A stretch of DNA of 62,749 nt from Nitrospiraceae bacterium (GTDB taxonomy: Bacteria; Nitrospirota; Thermodesulfovibrionia; Thermodesulfovibrionales; UBA6898): positions 1,580,412-1,643,160 of the forward strand of contig CP070737.1 of the NCBI GenBank assembly GCA_020347665.1. Reading direction: 5' to 3'. Positions 1 through 8,160 of this stretch are shown piece after piece; positions within the stretch are counted from its first letter, which is position 1, and every line of letters begins with the position of its first letter. The notes under the pieces were generated by a model, which ran no database searches, was not told where the DNA came from, and saw only the letters and a program-made list of their open reading frames with translations. A program made the position numbers and the translations under genes.

Positions 1-84
1 GCTTTCAAAGAGATGATGGAACAGGAATTACATCATATCGATTACATCAAGAAAATGAGGGAAAATATTGTTAAAACTTCGTGA
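1..84 (+). CDS. C-terminal end of an unidentified protein (possibly ferritin-like)
   Basis: An open frame enters from the left edge and gives 27 residues before a TGA at 82-84. The visible part is a charged amphipathic helix (start AFKEMMEQELHHIDYIKKMR) of the kind that ends rubrerythrin or ferritin-like four-helix bundles. That resemblance is weak and the family is a guess. The frame overlaps the next gene by 17 bases, which suggests translational coupling with the fumarase genes. Confidence 0.5.
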   Translation, partial: AFKEMMEQELHHIDYIKKMRENIVKTS

Positions 85-913
85 TGGAATTGTTGAGTTA
101 TACAAAAAGGTCGCTACCTCTTTGCCTCCTGATGTGGAAGAAGGTCTCAAACAGGCGTTCTCGAATGAGCAGGAGGAGACAAAAGCTAAATCAGCCCTGG
201 GCATAATCCTCGAGAATATAAAGATGGGGCGCGACACGGCGCGGCCTATTTGTCAGGATACCGGGGTGCCGGTCTTCTTTATAAAAGTTCCGGCAGGGCT
301 GAGCCAGATTGACATAAAAAATACGGTCCTTGATGCCACGCGGATTGCCACGGAGATAATACCTTTGCGGCCAAATGCTGTTGATATTCTCACGGAAAGA
401 AATTCCGGCGACAACACCGGCATCGGTTTTCCGATCATATACCTGGAAGAGACAGAGAAAAGCACGCTGTCCATTGATCTCATGCTCAAGGGAGGGGGTA
501 GCGAAAATGCCGGGCAGATTTACAAGCTTCCGGCTTCTGACCTGAATGCTCAGCGTGATCTTGATGGTGTCAGCAAATGTGTTTTGGATGCAGTCCAAAA
601 GGCCCAGGGAAGAGCATGTCCGCCATATCTTCTCGGCGTTGGTATCGGGGCATCAAAAGATCAGGTCACCCGTCTTTCCAAAGAACAGCTTATGCGAAAG
701 CTGAATGATAAAAACGAAAGTAAAGAGCTGGCAAAACTCGAGTCAGATCTTTTGACTAACATCAACAGGCTCGGGATCGGCGCCATGGGATTTGGAGGGA
801 ATGTCACAGCCTTAGGCGTTAAGATCGGTGTTAATCACCGTCACCCGGCTTCGTACTTTGTTGATATATCAATGGGCTGTTGGGCAACAAGGAGGGGACG
901 CCTGATATGGTAG
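68..913 (+). CDS. Fumarate hydratase class I, alpha subunit
   Basis: Fe-S dependent hydratase subunit that interconverts fumarate and malate in the cytoplasm with the beta subunit encoded next. The 281-residue product carries the family signatures ICQDTGVP (Cys62), VSKCVLDAV (Cys171) and MGCW (Cys271), the three expected ligands of the catalytic 4Fe-4S cluster, plus the GIGAMGFGGNVTALGV loop and HRHPAS. The TTG start at 68 is chosen because GAGGG lies about 6 bases upstream and the frame is closed by a TGA at 56-58. The 3' end overlaps the beta gene by 7 bases. A tartrate dehydratase-type subunit is the main alternative; fumarase is more likely for an anaerobe with this gene pair. Confidence 0.93.
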   Translation: MLKLRDGIVELYKKVATSLPPDVEEGLKQAFSNEQEETKAKSALGIILENIKMGRDTARPICQDTGVPVFFIKVPAGLSQIDIKNTVLDATRIATEIIPLRPNAVDILTERNSGDNTGIGFPIIYLEETEKSTLSIDLMLKGGGSENAGQIYKLPASDLNAQRDLDGVSKCVLDAVQKAQGRACPPYLLGVGIGASKDQVTRLSKEQLMRKLNDKNESKELAKLESDLLTNINRLGIGAMGFGGNVTALGVKIGVNHRHPASYFVDISMGCWATRRGRLIW

Positions 914-1521
914 CCTCGATAAATCTTGCGGTTCCTCTGTCAACAGAAGATGTCCGCTCACTGAAGGCAGGAGACTTTGTACAGCTCAGCGGGGACATCG
1001 TAACCGGCAGGGACAGAATTCATAAATTTCTTCTGGAACAGAAGCCGCGCGTGGAAGAAATTCCATTTCAATTATCCGGAAGCGTCCTGTACCACTGCGG
1101 TCCTCTCATACAAAAAAGCGGTGAGGAGCAGAAAATAATTGCAGCGGGACCAACAACAAGTATGCGCGTTGAAATGTATGCTGCTGACGTGATAAAGGAA
1201 TACGGATTGAAGGGGATTATTGGAAAAGGAGGCATGGGACGGAAAACCCTTCAGGCGTTGCAGAAAAATAGCTGTGTGTATTTCCATACGATTGGAGGTG
1301 CCGCCGTATATCTTGCGGAGAGAATAAAAAAGATACTGGGGGTATGGAAACTGGATGAGTTCGGTGCTGCAGAAGCCATGTGGCACTTAGAGGTAGAAAA
1401 CTTCCCTGCTATGGTAACCATGGATACCCATGGTAATGATATACACCATGAAATTGAGAATATGTCGCTAAAAAAATTCGCTGAATTTATCGGAGGGGAA
1501 GACAGGCAGGCTGTCAAATAA
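907..1521 (+). CDS. Fumarate hydratase class I, beta subunit
   Basis: Partner of the alpha subunit; supplies the C-terminal swivelling domain of two-subunit class I fumarases. The 204-residue product begins MVASINLAVPLSTEDV and contains the family core LSGDIVTGRDRIH, AAGPTTSMRVEMY, IGKGGMG and a DTHGNDIHHE stretch near the end. The ATG at 907 is preferred over an in-frame TTG at 880 because GGAGGGG sits 9 bases upstream and the family normally begins about ten residues before the PLS motif. It overlaps the alpha gene, so the two are probably translated together. Confidence 0.93.
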   Translation: MVASINLAVPLSTEDVRSLKAGDFVQLSGDIVTGRDRIHKFLLEQKPRVEEIPFQLSGSVLYHCGPLIQKSGEEQKIIAAGPTTSMRVEMYAADVIKEYGLKGIIGKGGMGRKTLQALQKNSCVYFHTIGGAAVYLAERIKKILGVWKLDEFGAAEAMWHLEVENFPAMVTMDTHGNDIHHEIENMSLKKFAEFIGGEDRQAVK

Positions 1522-1584
1522 TTTCCTGACCGGGATGGCTTACATACGGCATAGGCTCCTCGACTTTTAAAGAATACAGAACCT

Positions 1585-2466
1585 ATGATAGTGATAGCGG
1601 GTGCAACAGGTTTTGTCGGAGGGCATCTCACACACCACCTCCTGTCCAGAGGAGAGCGGATAAAAAGCTTTGCCCGTTCAGACCAGTCTGCGCAGGTGCT
1701 TTCCAATAAAGGCATTGAGGTAATTCGCGGCGATATTACGGTAAAAGAGACGCTCCACAAGACCCTGGATGCCGATGATTTTGTCATTCATCTGGTCGGG
1801 ATTATAGAAGAAAAAGGCAGTGCCACATTTCGTTCGATACATGTTGATGGAACTGCCGCGTTCATTAAAGAGGCACAGAGGGCCAGGGTTCGTCATTTCT
1901 TCTATCAGTCCGCGCTTGGGGCTGATCTTAATTCGTGGTCGGGCTATTTAAGAACAAAGGCAGAGGCTGAAGAGATTGTCAGGAACAGCGGCCTTCAATA
2001 CACGATATTCAGACCCTCACTCATCATCGGTCCCTGGGACGGATTTACTAAAAAGCTGATTGACATGTTAAAGATTTCACCGGTAATACCTATGCCCGGA
2101 GAAGGCGCTGCGCGATTTCAACCGATCTTTATAAAAGACTGGCTGAGGTGTATCGACAAAGTCATTGCAGAACCAGGTCAGTATAATTCGATATTTGAAA
2201 TAGGTGGACCTGAACATATATCGTACAAAGAGATTGTAACTATCCTTGCAAAGGCCGCTGGATATCAGAAGCGATTGTTTCAGATACCGATGGGAATCAT
2301 GAAGCTTGCGACATCCCTCTTCTCCATGTTGCCCGTTGCCGCTCCCATAACATCAGATCAGCTGAAGTTGCTCGAAACGGACAATATCGGCAACCTGAAT
2401 GCCGTTAAAGAATTTTTTGGTTTTCAGCCTGTCCGCTATGAAGAGGCCATAAAATCATTTATTTGA
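1585..2466 (+). CDS. NAD(P)-binding epimerase-like protein, NDUFA9/atypical SDR type
   Basis: A 293-residue Rossmann protein. The N-terminal GATGFVGGHL loop binds the dinucleotide, and later HFFYQSALGAD, YLRTKAEAE and FRPSLIIGPWD follow the pattern of atypical short-chain dehydrogenases related to complex I subunit NDUFA9. Members of this group often lack dehydrogenase activity and act in quinone- or lipid-linked pathways. The substrate cannot be read from the sequence. The stop codon region overlaps the convergent universal stress gene by 8 bases, so the two genes meet end to end. Confidence 0.8.
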   Translation: MIVIAGATGFVGGHLTHHLLSRGERIKSFARSDQSAQVLSNKGIEVIRGDITVKETLHKTLDADDFVIHLVGIIEEKGSATFRSIHVDGTAAFIKEAQRARVRHFFYQSALGADLNSWSGYLRTKAEAEEIVRNSGLQYTIFRPSLIIGPWDGFTKKLIDMLKISPVIPMPGEGAARFQPIFIKDWLRCIDKVIAEPGQYNSIFEIGGPEHISYKEIVTILAKAAGYQKRLFQIPMGIMKLATSLFSMLPVAAPITSDQLKLLETDNIGNLNAVKEFFGFQPVRYEEAIKSFI

Positions 2467-2875
2467 CGATAAGGACAGCACAGTGGGCATGATCAATGAT
2501 TTTTGCCGAAACACTGCCCAGAAGAAATTTTGATGCACCGTGTCTTCCATGGGATCCGGTGATGATGAGATCAGCCTTGATCCTCTTTGCTGTCTTGAGT
2601 ATCTCCTCAGCAGCATCACCCTGTTTTATTACCGTTTTTACGGTCCGTAATCGACGCGCTCGCTTCTGAATTTTCTGCATTGTTTTTTCTGCGTCCGCTC
2701 GGATTTTCTCGAGTATCCCCTTCCGGTCCACCTCCACTAACTCTGTGAGATAGAGCTCGGGCGCCACTGTCATTATGGTAACTGCTGAATGAAACTTTTC
2801 TGCTATCTCGAATGTTTTCCTTAGTGCCTTTTCAGCCGACCTTGACCCGTCGTATGCCAGCAGGATCTTCTTCAC
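2459..2875 (-). CDS. Universal stress protein (UspA family)
   Basis: A single-domain 138-residue UspA protein. It begins MKKILLAYDGS, where the early Asp contacts the nucleotide in ATP-binding members, and ends with TGSHGRHGASKFLLGSVS, the G-2x-G-9x-G(S) ATP-binding loop. It is therefore likely an ATP-binding stress protein acting in the cytoplasm. It lies convergent to the epimerase-like gene and divergent from metK. The client or signal is not evident. Confidence 0.9.
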   Translation of the reverse strand: MKKILLAYDGSRSAEKALRKTFEIAEKFHSAVTIMTVAPELYLTELVEVDRKGILEKIRADAEKTMQKIQKRARRLRTVKTVIKQGDAAEEILKTAKRIKADLIITGSHGRHGASKFLLGSVSAKIIDHAHCAVLIVK

Positions 2876-2934
2876 GGCTACCCCTCCTTTCTCTTATACG
2901 TTATTGTACCAGAATTCCTCTGTTTCTTTTTTTA

Positions 2935-2963
2935 TTGGCAAATGATAGCAAATAATGTATACT
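2935..2963 (+). promoter_or_regulatory. Sigma-70-type promoter of metK
   Basis: TTGGCA at 2935-2940 and TATACT at 2958-2963 are separated by exactly 17 bases. This predicts transcription starting near 2970 and a leader of only about 35 bases before the metK ATG, too short for a SAM riboswitch. Confidence 0.7.
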
Positions 2964-3004
2964 AATTGATTCATGTTCGGACTGACTTGAAAGGAGACAT
3001 ATCT

Positions 3005-4156
3005 ATGGATAATCGAAATTATTATTTTACCTCTGAATCAATTACCGAGGGTCACCCTGACAAAATAGCAGATCAGATATCAGACGCCATTCTTGATGCT
3101 ATATTGGCGGAGGATCCTGTTGCCAGGGTTGCCTGTGAGACCCTTGTTACGACGGGGCTCGCTTTTGTGTCTGGTGAAATTTCCACAACATGTTACGTGC
3201 AGATACCCGACATTGTGAGAGAGACCATCAAAGAAATCGGTTATACGCGAGCTAAGTATGGTTTTGACTATGAGACCTGTGCAGTCATCACGTCCATAGA
3301 TCAGCAGTCTTCTGATATTGCCATGGGCGTTGACACCGGCGGCGCAGGGGACCAGGGACTGATGTTCGGATTTGCCTGTAATGAGACTGAAGAGTTAATG
3401 CCCATGCCGATAATGCTTGCGCATAAGCTTGCCATGCGGTTAACTGAGGTGAGAAAACAGGATATCCTTGAATATCTCAGGCCGGATGGAAAAACCCAGG
3501 TTACTATCGAATATATCGGCGGAAAACCGAAAAGAATAGATACGGTCGTTGTATCTGCGCAGCATGGTCCTGAAGTCACCCTGAAGGAAATGAAGGAAGA
3601 CATTATAGAAAAAGTTATCAGACCGACGTTACCGGGTGAACTGCTTGATGAAGAAAATATCAAGTACTATGTTAATCCGACCGGCCGTTTTGTGACAGGC
3701 GGGCCCATGGGTGACACCGGTCTCACCGGAAGAAAGATTATCGTGGACAGTTACGGCGGCGTTGGAAGCCATGGCGGAGGCTGTTTTTCAGGAAAGGATC
3801 CGACAAAAGTAGACCGCTCGGGGGCATATATGGCCAGATACGCGGCAAAAAACGTTGTGGCTGCCGGTATTGCCGACAGATTTGAGATACAGCTTGCATA
3901 CGCGATCGGTGTGCCTGAGCCGGTCTCAATTTTTGTCGATGCCTTTGGCACGGCGAAAATCCCCGAGGAAAAAATCATTCAGATTGTCAGGAATCACTTC
4001 GATTTTACTCCAAAAGGTATCATGGAAAAACTGAATTTACGAAGACCTATTTTCAAAAAAACGGCTTCTTATGGCCACTTTGGCAAGCATGATCCTGATT
4101 TTACCTGGGAACTGACAGACGCTGCTGATGCCCTGAAAAAGGCCGCGGGCCTGTAG
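3005..4156 (+). CDS. metK: S-adenosylmethionine synthase
   Basis: Makes S-adenosylmethionine from methionine and ATP in the cytoplasm. The 383-residue protein has the expected N-terminal [12 protein letters not shown] motif, [10 protein letters not shown], and the glycine-rich [19 protein letters not shown] loop. The ATG at 3005 is chosen over an upstream in-frame ATG (2966) because GAAAGGAG lies 8 bases before it and MetK proteins begin just ahead of the TSES motif. ahcY follows 87 bases downstream, so SAM synthesis and removal of its by-product are linked. Confidence 0.97.
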   Translation: MDNRNYYFTSESITEGHPDKIADQISDAILDAILAEDPVARVACETLVTTGLAFVSGEISTTCYVQIPDIVRETIKEIGYTRAKYGFDYETCAVITSIDQQSSDIAMGVDTGGAGDQGLMFGFACNETEELMPMPIMLAHKLAMRLTEVRKQDILEYLRPDGKTQVTIEYIGGKPKRIDTVVVSAQHGPEVTLKEMKEDIIEKVIRPTLPGELLDEENIKYYVNPTGRFVTGGPMGDTGLTGRKIIVDSYGGVGSHGGGCFSGKDPTKVDRSGAYMARYAAKNVVAAGIADRFEIQLAYAIGVPEPVSIFVDAFGTAKIPEEKIIQIVRNHFDFTPKGIMEKLNLRRPIFKKTASYGHFGKHDPDFTWELTDAADALKKAAGL

Positions 4157-4225
4157 CTCCAGGGCTGGCAGAAGATGCATCCAGCATGACAATTCGGCAT
4201 ACATTATTTATTACATAAGATCTGA

Positions 4226-5503
<1,278 letters not shown>

Positions 5504-5549
5504 AACGGATAACAGTTCACAGACAACTGTCAACTGTTATCCGTTTTTT
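5504..5549 (+). terminator. Rho-independent terminator after ahcY
   Basis: A perfect 14-bp inverted repeat (AACGGATAACAGTT at 5504-5517, its complement at 5532-5545) with a 14-base loop, followed by a run of T. The stem starts immediately after the ahcY stop. Its word content (AACAGTT, CAACTG) matches the CAGTTGACAGTT-type low-complexity repeats near 53.3 kb. Confidence 0.85.
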
Positions 5550-5587
5550 GTCTGTTATCTTTATGAAGAATTGGTTATTATAATAGC

Positions 5588-6097
5588 ATGGAATCGGGAC
5601 GCATTCTTTCAGTAAATATCAGTACTAAAAAAGGCGTCAGAAAAAAGCCCGCCGAATCTATTACGATAAAGCCTAATTTTGGTGTCGAGGGTGATGCCCA
5701 TGCCTCATCTGAATGGCACAGACAGGTGAGTCTTCTCGGGATGGAAAGCATTCAAAAAATGCAGAACCTAGGTCTCGATGTACACCCGGGGGACTTTGCC
5801 GAGAACATAACAACAGAGGGACTCACCCTGCCTTCCCTGCCCGTCGGAACAAAGCTCTCTGTAGGAGATGAGGTAGAACTTGAGATAAGCCAGATCGGCA
5901 AGGTATGTCATGATCGGTGTGCCATATATTATCAGGCAGGTGATTGTGTTATGCCAAAAGAGGGTGTTTTTGCAAAGGTTTTGAAAGGCGGCACCATCAG
6001 AAAGAACGACACAATAAAAGTTCAAAGAGCGAATAAAGAAAACACGGGTACAGAAAAAAACCGCAACGCAAAACGCGAAGCGCATAACGGAAGCTGA
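5588..6097 (+). CDS. MOSC domain protein
   Basis: A stand-alone MOSC protein of 169 residues. MOSC domains bind molybdenum cofactor sulfur or deliver it to enzymes. FGVEGDAHASSEWHRQVSLL and the CHDRCAIYYQAGDC segment with its conserved cysteine are visible. It is followed by a Mog/MoaB-type gene, so a role in molybdopterin handling is a fair inference. The last roughly 20 residues (RANKENTGTEKNRNAKREAH and on) are encoded by a low-complexity AACGCAAAACGCGAAGCGC stretch, so the native domain probably ends near residue 148. Confidence 0.88.
   Translation: MESGRILSVNISTKKGVRKKPAESITIKPNFGVEGDAHASSEWHRQVSLLGMESIQKMQNLGLDVHPGDFAENITTEGLTLPSLPVGTKLSVGDEVELEISQIGKVCHDRCAIYYQAGDCVMPKEGVFAKVLKGGTIRKNDTIKVQRANKENTGTEKNRNAKREAHNGS
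6056..6090 (+). repeat. Low-complexity GCGCAAAACGC-type repeat
   Basis: Short degenerate words built on AACGC/GCGAAGCGC run through the 3' end of the MOSC gene. The same style of word (GCAAAGCGCAAAGCGCAAA) recurs before prmC at 23168 and in variant form at about 53500. These look like a dispersed degenerate repeat typical of this genome. Confidence 0.5.
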
Positions 6098-6126
6098 TAT
6101 CTACTATCTGCTGGAGAAGATCATTT

Positions 6127-6627
6127 ATGATAAGGGTTGCCATTCTCACCCTAAGCGATAAAGGTTCGCGCGGTGAACGTGAAGATATCAGCGGACCGGC
6201 CATTAAAGATGTCATTACAACGGTCAATGGACGTGTCGATTATTATGAGGTCATACCTGATGAGAAAGATTTGATTAAAGAAAAGCTTATAGAATACAGT
6301 AATAAAGTAGATCTTATCTTAACAACTGGAGGCACAGGCCTTTCGCCGCGCGATGTTACGCCGGATGCAACATTGGATGTAATTGAAAGACCGGTTCCGG
6401 GGATTGCGGAAGCGATACGGGTTGAGGGCTTTAAAAAAACAGATCGCGCAATGTTATCAAGAGCCGTTGCAGGTGTTCTGGGTAATTCTCTCATCATCAA
6501 TCTTCCGGGAAGCCCCAAGGCAATACGAGAAAGCCTCGACGTCATAAAAGGAGTACTGCCGCATGCAATCGAAAAGATACGGGGAGGCACTGACGACTGT
6601 GCGATACAGGAGGACAATACTCCATGA
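6127..6627 (+). CDS. Molybdopterin adenylyltransferase / MoaB-Mog family protein
   Basis: A 166-residue MoCF-domain protein that adenylylates molybdopterin ahead of molybdate insertion. Seen are ILTLSDKGSRGEREDISGP near the N-terminus, the TTGGTGLSPRDVTPDAT nucleotide-binding signature, and the INLPGSPKA motif near the C-terminus. It sits 29 bases after the MOSC gene and overlaps the next gene by 4 bases (ATGA), so the three form one operon. MoaB and Mog cannot be told apart with certainty from sequence alone. Confidence 0.9.
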   Translation: MIRVAILTLSDKGSRGEREDISGPAIKDVITTVNGRVDYYEVIPDEKDLIKEKLIEYSNKVDLILTTGGTGLSPRDVTPDATLDVIERPVPGIAEAIRVEGFKKTDRAMLSRAVAGVLGNSLIINLPGSPKAIRESLDVIKGVLPHAIEKIRGGTDDCAIQEDNTP

Positions 6628-7349
6628 GTGAAGTCTCTTTCCCTCTTGCTTTTTTGGCGGGTGTACTTTCATTTCTTTCGCCATGTGTCCTGCCTCTTGT
6701 ACCGTCATACATTTCCTTTATCACCGGAATATCATTCGAGGATCTCACGAGTAGTACTGATCGAAAAAGGATTCGGTTTCTCACAATGACAAATTCAGTT
6801 GCTTTCATCCTTGGATTCTCATCGATATTTATCATGCTTGGCGGATCATCTTCCGTCATAGGAAGATTCTTGTTTACTTATCAGGACTGGTTCAGGATTA
6901 TCGGGGGGATTATCGTTATTATTTTTGGACTGGCTGTTGCCGGATTTCTAAAGGTCGGTTTTCTCTCTCAGGAAATGAAATTTCACCTCAGTGGAAAACC
7001 GGCCGGTTATATCGGCACCTTTTTTGTGGGCATTACATTCGCTGCAGCGTGGACACCCTGTATCGGGCCCATTCTGGGTTCCATTCTCGTCGTTGCCGGA
7101 TCCAAGGGTTCTGCTGTATACGGACTGAAACTCCTTGCAATATATTCCCTCGGCCTGGCGATCCCGTTTTTTCTTTCGGCGCTCGCTTTTAATTCCTTTC
7201 TCAGTTATTCGAACAGAATACGTAAGTACATGAAAGGCATTATGATTGCAAGCGGACTCCTGCTCATAGCATTCGGGTTTCTCCTTCTTACAGACAATGT
7301 AAGCCAGCTTACTTCTTACTTCCCTGATTTCGGAATTGATTTATATTAA
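6624..7349 (+). CDS. CcdA/DsbD-type thiol-electron transporter
   Basis: A 241-residue inner-membrane protein with six predicted helices. The signature cysteines lie in FLSPCVLPLVPSY (first helix) and AAAWTPCIGPILG (fourth helix), the pair through which CcdA passes thioredoxin electrons to the periplasm for cytochrome c maturation and disulfide reduction. The rich set of c-type cytochromes and the DsbC-like gene in this window give it obvious clients. It overlaps the Mog gene by ATGA. Confidence 0.9.
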   Translation: MSEVSFPLAFLAGVLSFLSPCVLPLVPSYISFITGISFEDLTSSTDRKRIRFLTMTNSVAFILGFSSIFIMLGGSSSVIGRFLFTYQDWFRIIGGIIVIIFGLAVAGFLKVGFLSQEMKFHLSGKPAGYIGTFFVGITFAAAWTPCIGPILGSILVVAGSKGSAVYGLKLLAIYSLGLAIPFFLSALAFNSFLSYSNRIRKYMKGIMIASGLLLIAFGFLLLTDNVSQLTSYFPDFGIDLY

Positions 7350-7372
7350 CAGCCGATAGTTTGCGGATTCCC

Positions 7373-7651
7373 CTATATCCACTTCAAAACCAGTAATCCC
7401 CATAAGAAACATCCCGAGAGACAGATACTTTTTTGGAGAACAGTTAATCTCCTGGATTTCATAATGAAATAAAAACTAACCGGAGCTGTGACGAAGAAGC
7501 CTGTTATGAGAAGCCATGTGGGAACACGGGCTTCGGGGGATATTCCTGAGACTACGGAACAAAACGGACATTCAACATCTCCCTCGAGTCGCTGCCCACA
7601 CTGTACGCAGCGCGTAATACCGAGAATGTCATCTATGTTATCCTGATTCAT
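7373..7651 (-). CDS. Small zinc-ribbon membrane protein, unknown function
   Basis: A 92-residue product with an N-terminal zinc-ribbon-like pair, CVQCG and CPFC spaced 15 residues apart, followed by two hydrophobic segments (about residues 45-65 and 75-92). This layout, a soluble zinc ribbon anchored by C-terminal helices, is common among uncharacterised bacterial membrane proteins. It is convergent with the ccdA-like gene. No function can be assigned. Confidence 0.6.
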   Translation of the reverse strand: MNQDNIDDILGITRCVQCGQRLEGDVECPFCSVVSGISPEARVPTWLLITGFFVTAPVSFYFIMKSRRLTVLQKSICLSGCFLWGLLVLKWI

Positions 7652-7671
7652 GTAATCTCTCTATACTGGTA

Positions 7672-7893
7672 CTATGATTCGTCCAGCATCCTGTAGCCAA
7701 GTTTCTGCATGCTGTTTCTTATAATCTTGGCAAGATCAGTTTCTGGAATCTTGTCTTTATCAAAAAGGATATCAATCTTTCCATCAGCAACTAAAATTGA
7801 ATCAACCCCGTCTATCGTGCCGATAAACCTCTGTAACGCCAGGCAACATTCTGCACATACTTCCTTCTGAACATTAAAAGATACGGTATCCAT
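7672..7893 (-). CDS. Small heavy-metal-associated-like domain protein
   Basis: The frame encodes about 73 residues from an ATG at 7893, or 92 from an ATG at 7950. It resembles an HMA fold: a beta strand, then EVCAECCLALQRFIGTIDGVDSI with a CxxC metal site, then a KIDILFDKDKIP strand and a helix. The shorter start keeps only the domain, but neither start has a convincing ribosome site (GAAGAAA precedes 7893). A role in metal binding or transfer is inferred from the domain only. Confidence 0.55.
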   Translation of the reverse strand: MDTVSFNVQKEVCAECCLALQRFIGTIDGVDSILVADGKIDILFDKDKIPETDLAKIIRNSMQKLGYRMLDES

Positions 7894-8160
7894 TTTCTTC
7901 GTTACGAGCAAGCTTTTTTGCTGCGACAATTCCACAGTTCGGACAATCATGCAGCCGGACAGGATTATCCCGAGTGATTTTTATTATCACATAAGCTCGT
8001 GCATTGCACAAGCTCAGTGCTGTTATCGGAAGTATCTCCTGCAATTCTGTAGTATATTCCCGGGGAAAATGTACCCGGTTTGCTGTGGTATAATAGGCCA
8101 AAATCCTTTTTTACAGATTCGCTGAATTCATTTTTTTGTTCTTTATGGAGGTCATAGAAC

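Noticed and set aside
2876-3004. SAM riboswitch upstream of metK
   Set aside because: A clear promoter leaves a leader of only about 35 bases, too short for any SAM aptamer.
7874-8101. 75-codon minus-strand frame with a CPNCG motif before leuS
   Set aside because: It overlaps the HMA-like gene in another frame, has no ribosome site, and only faintly recalls a FeoA-like or decayed protein. Not enough to list as a gene.
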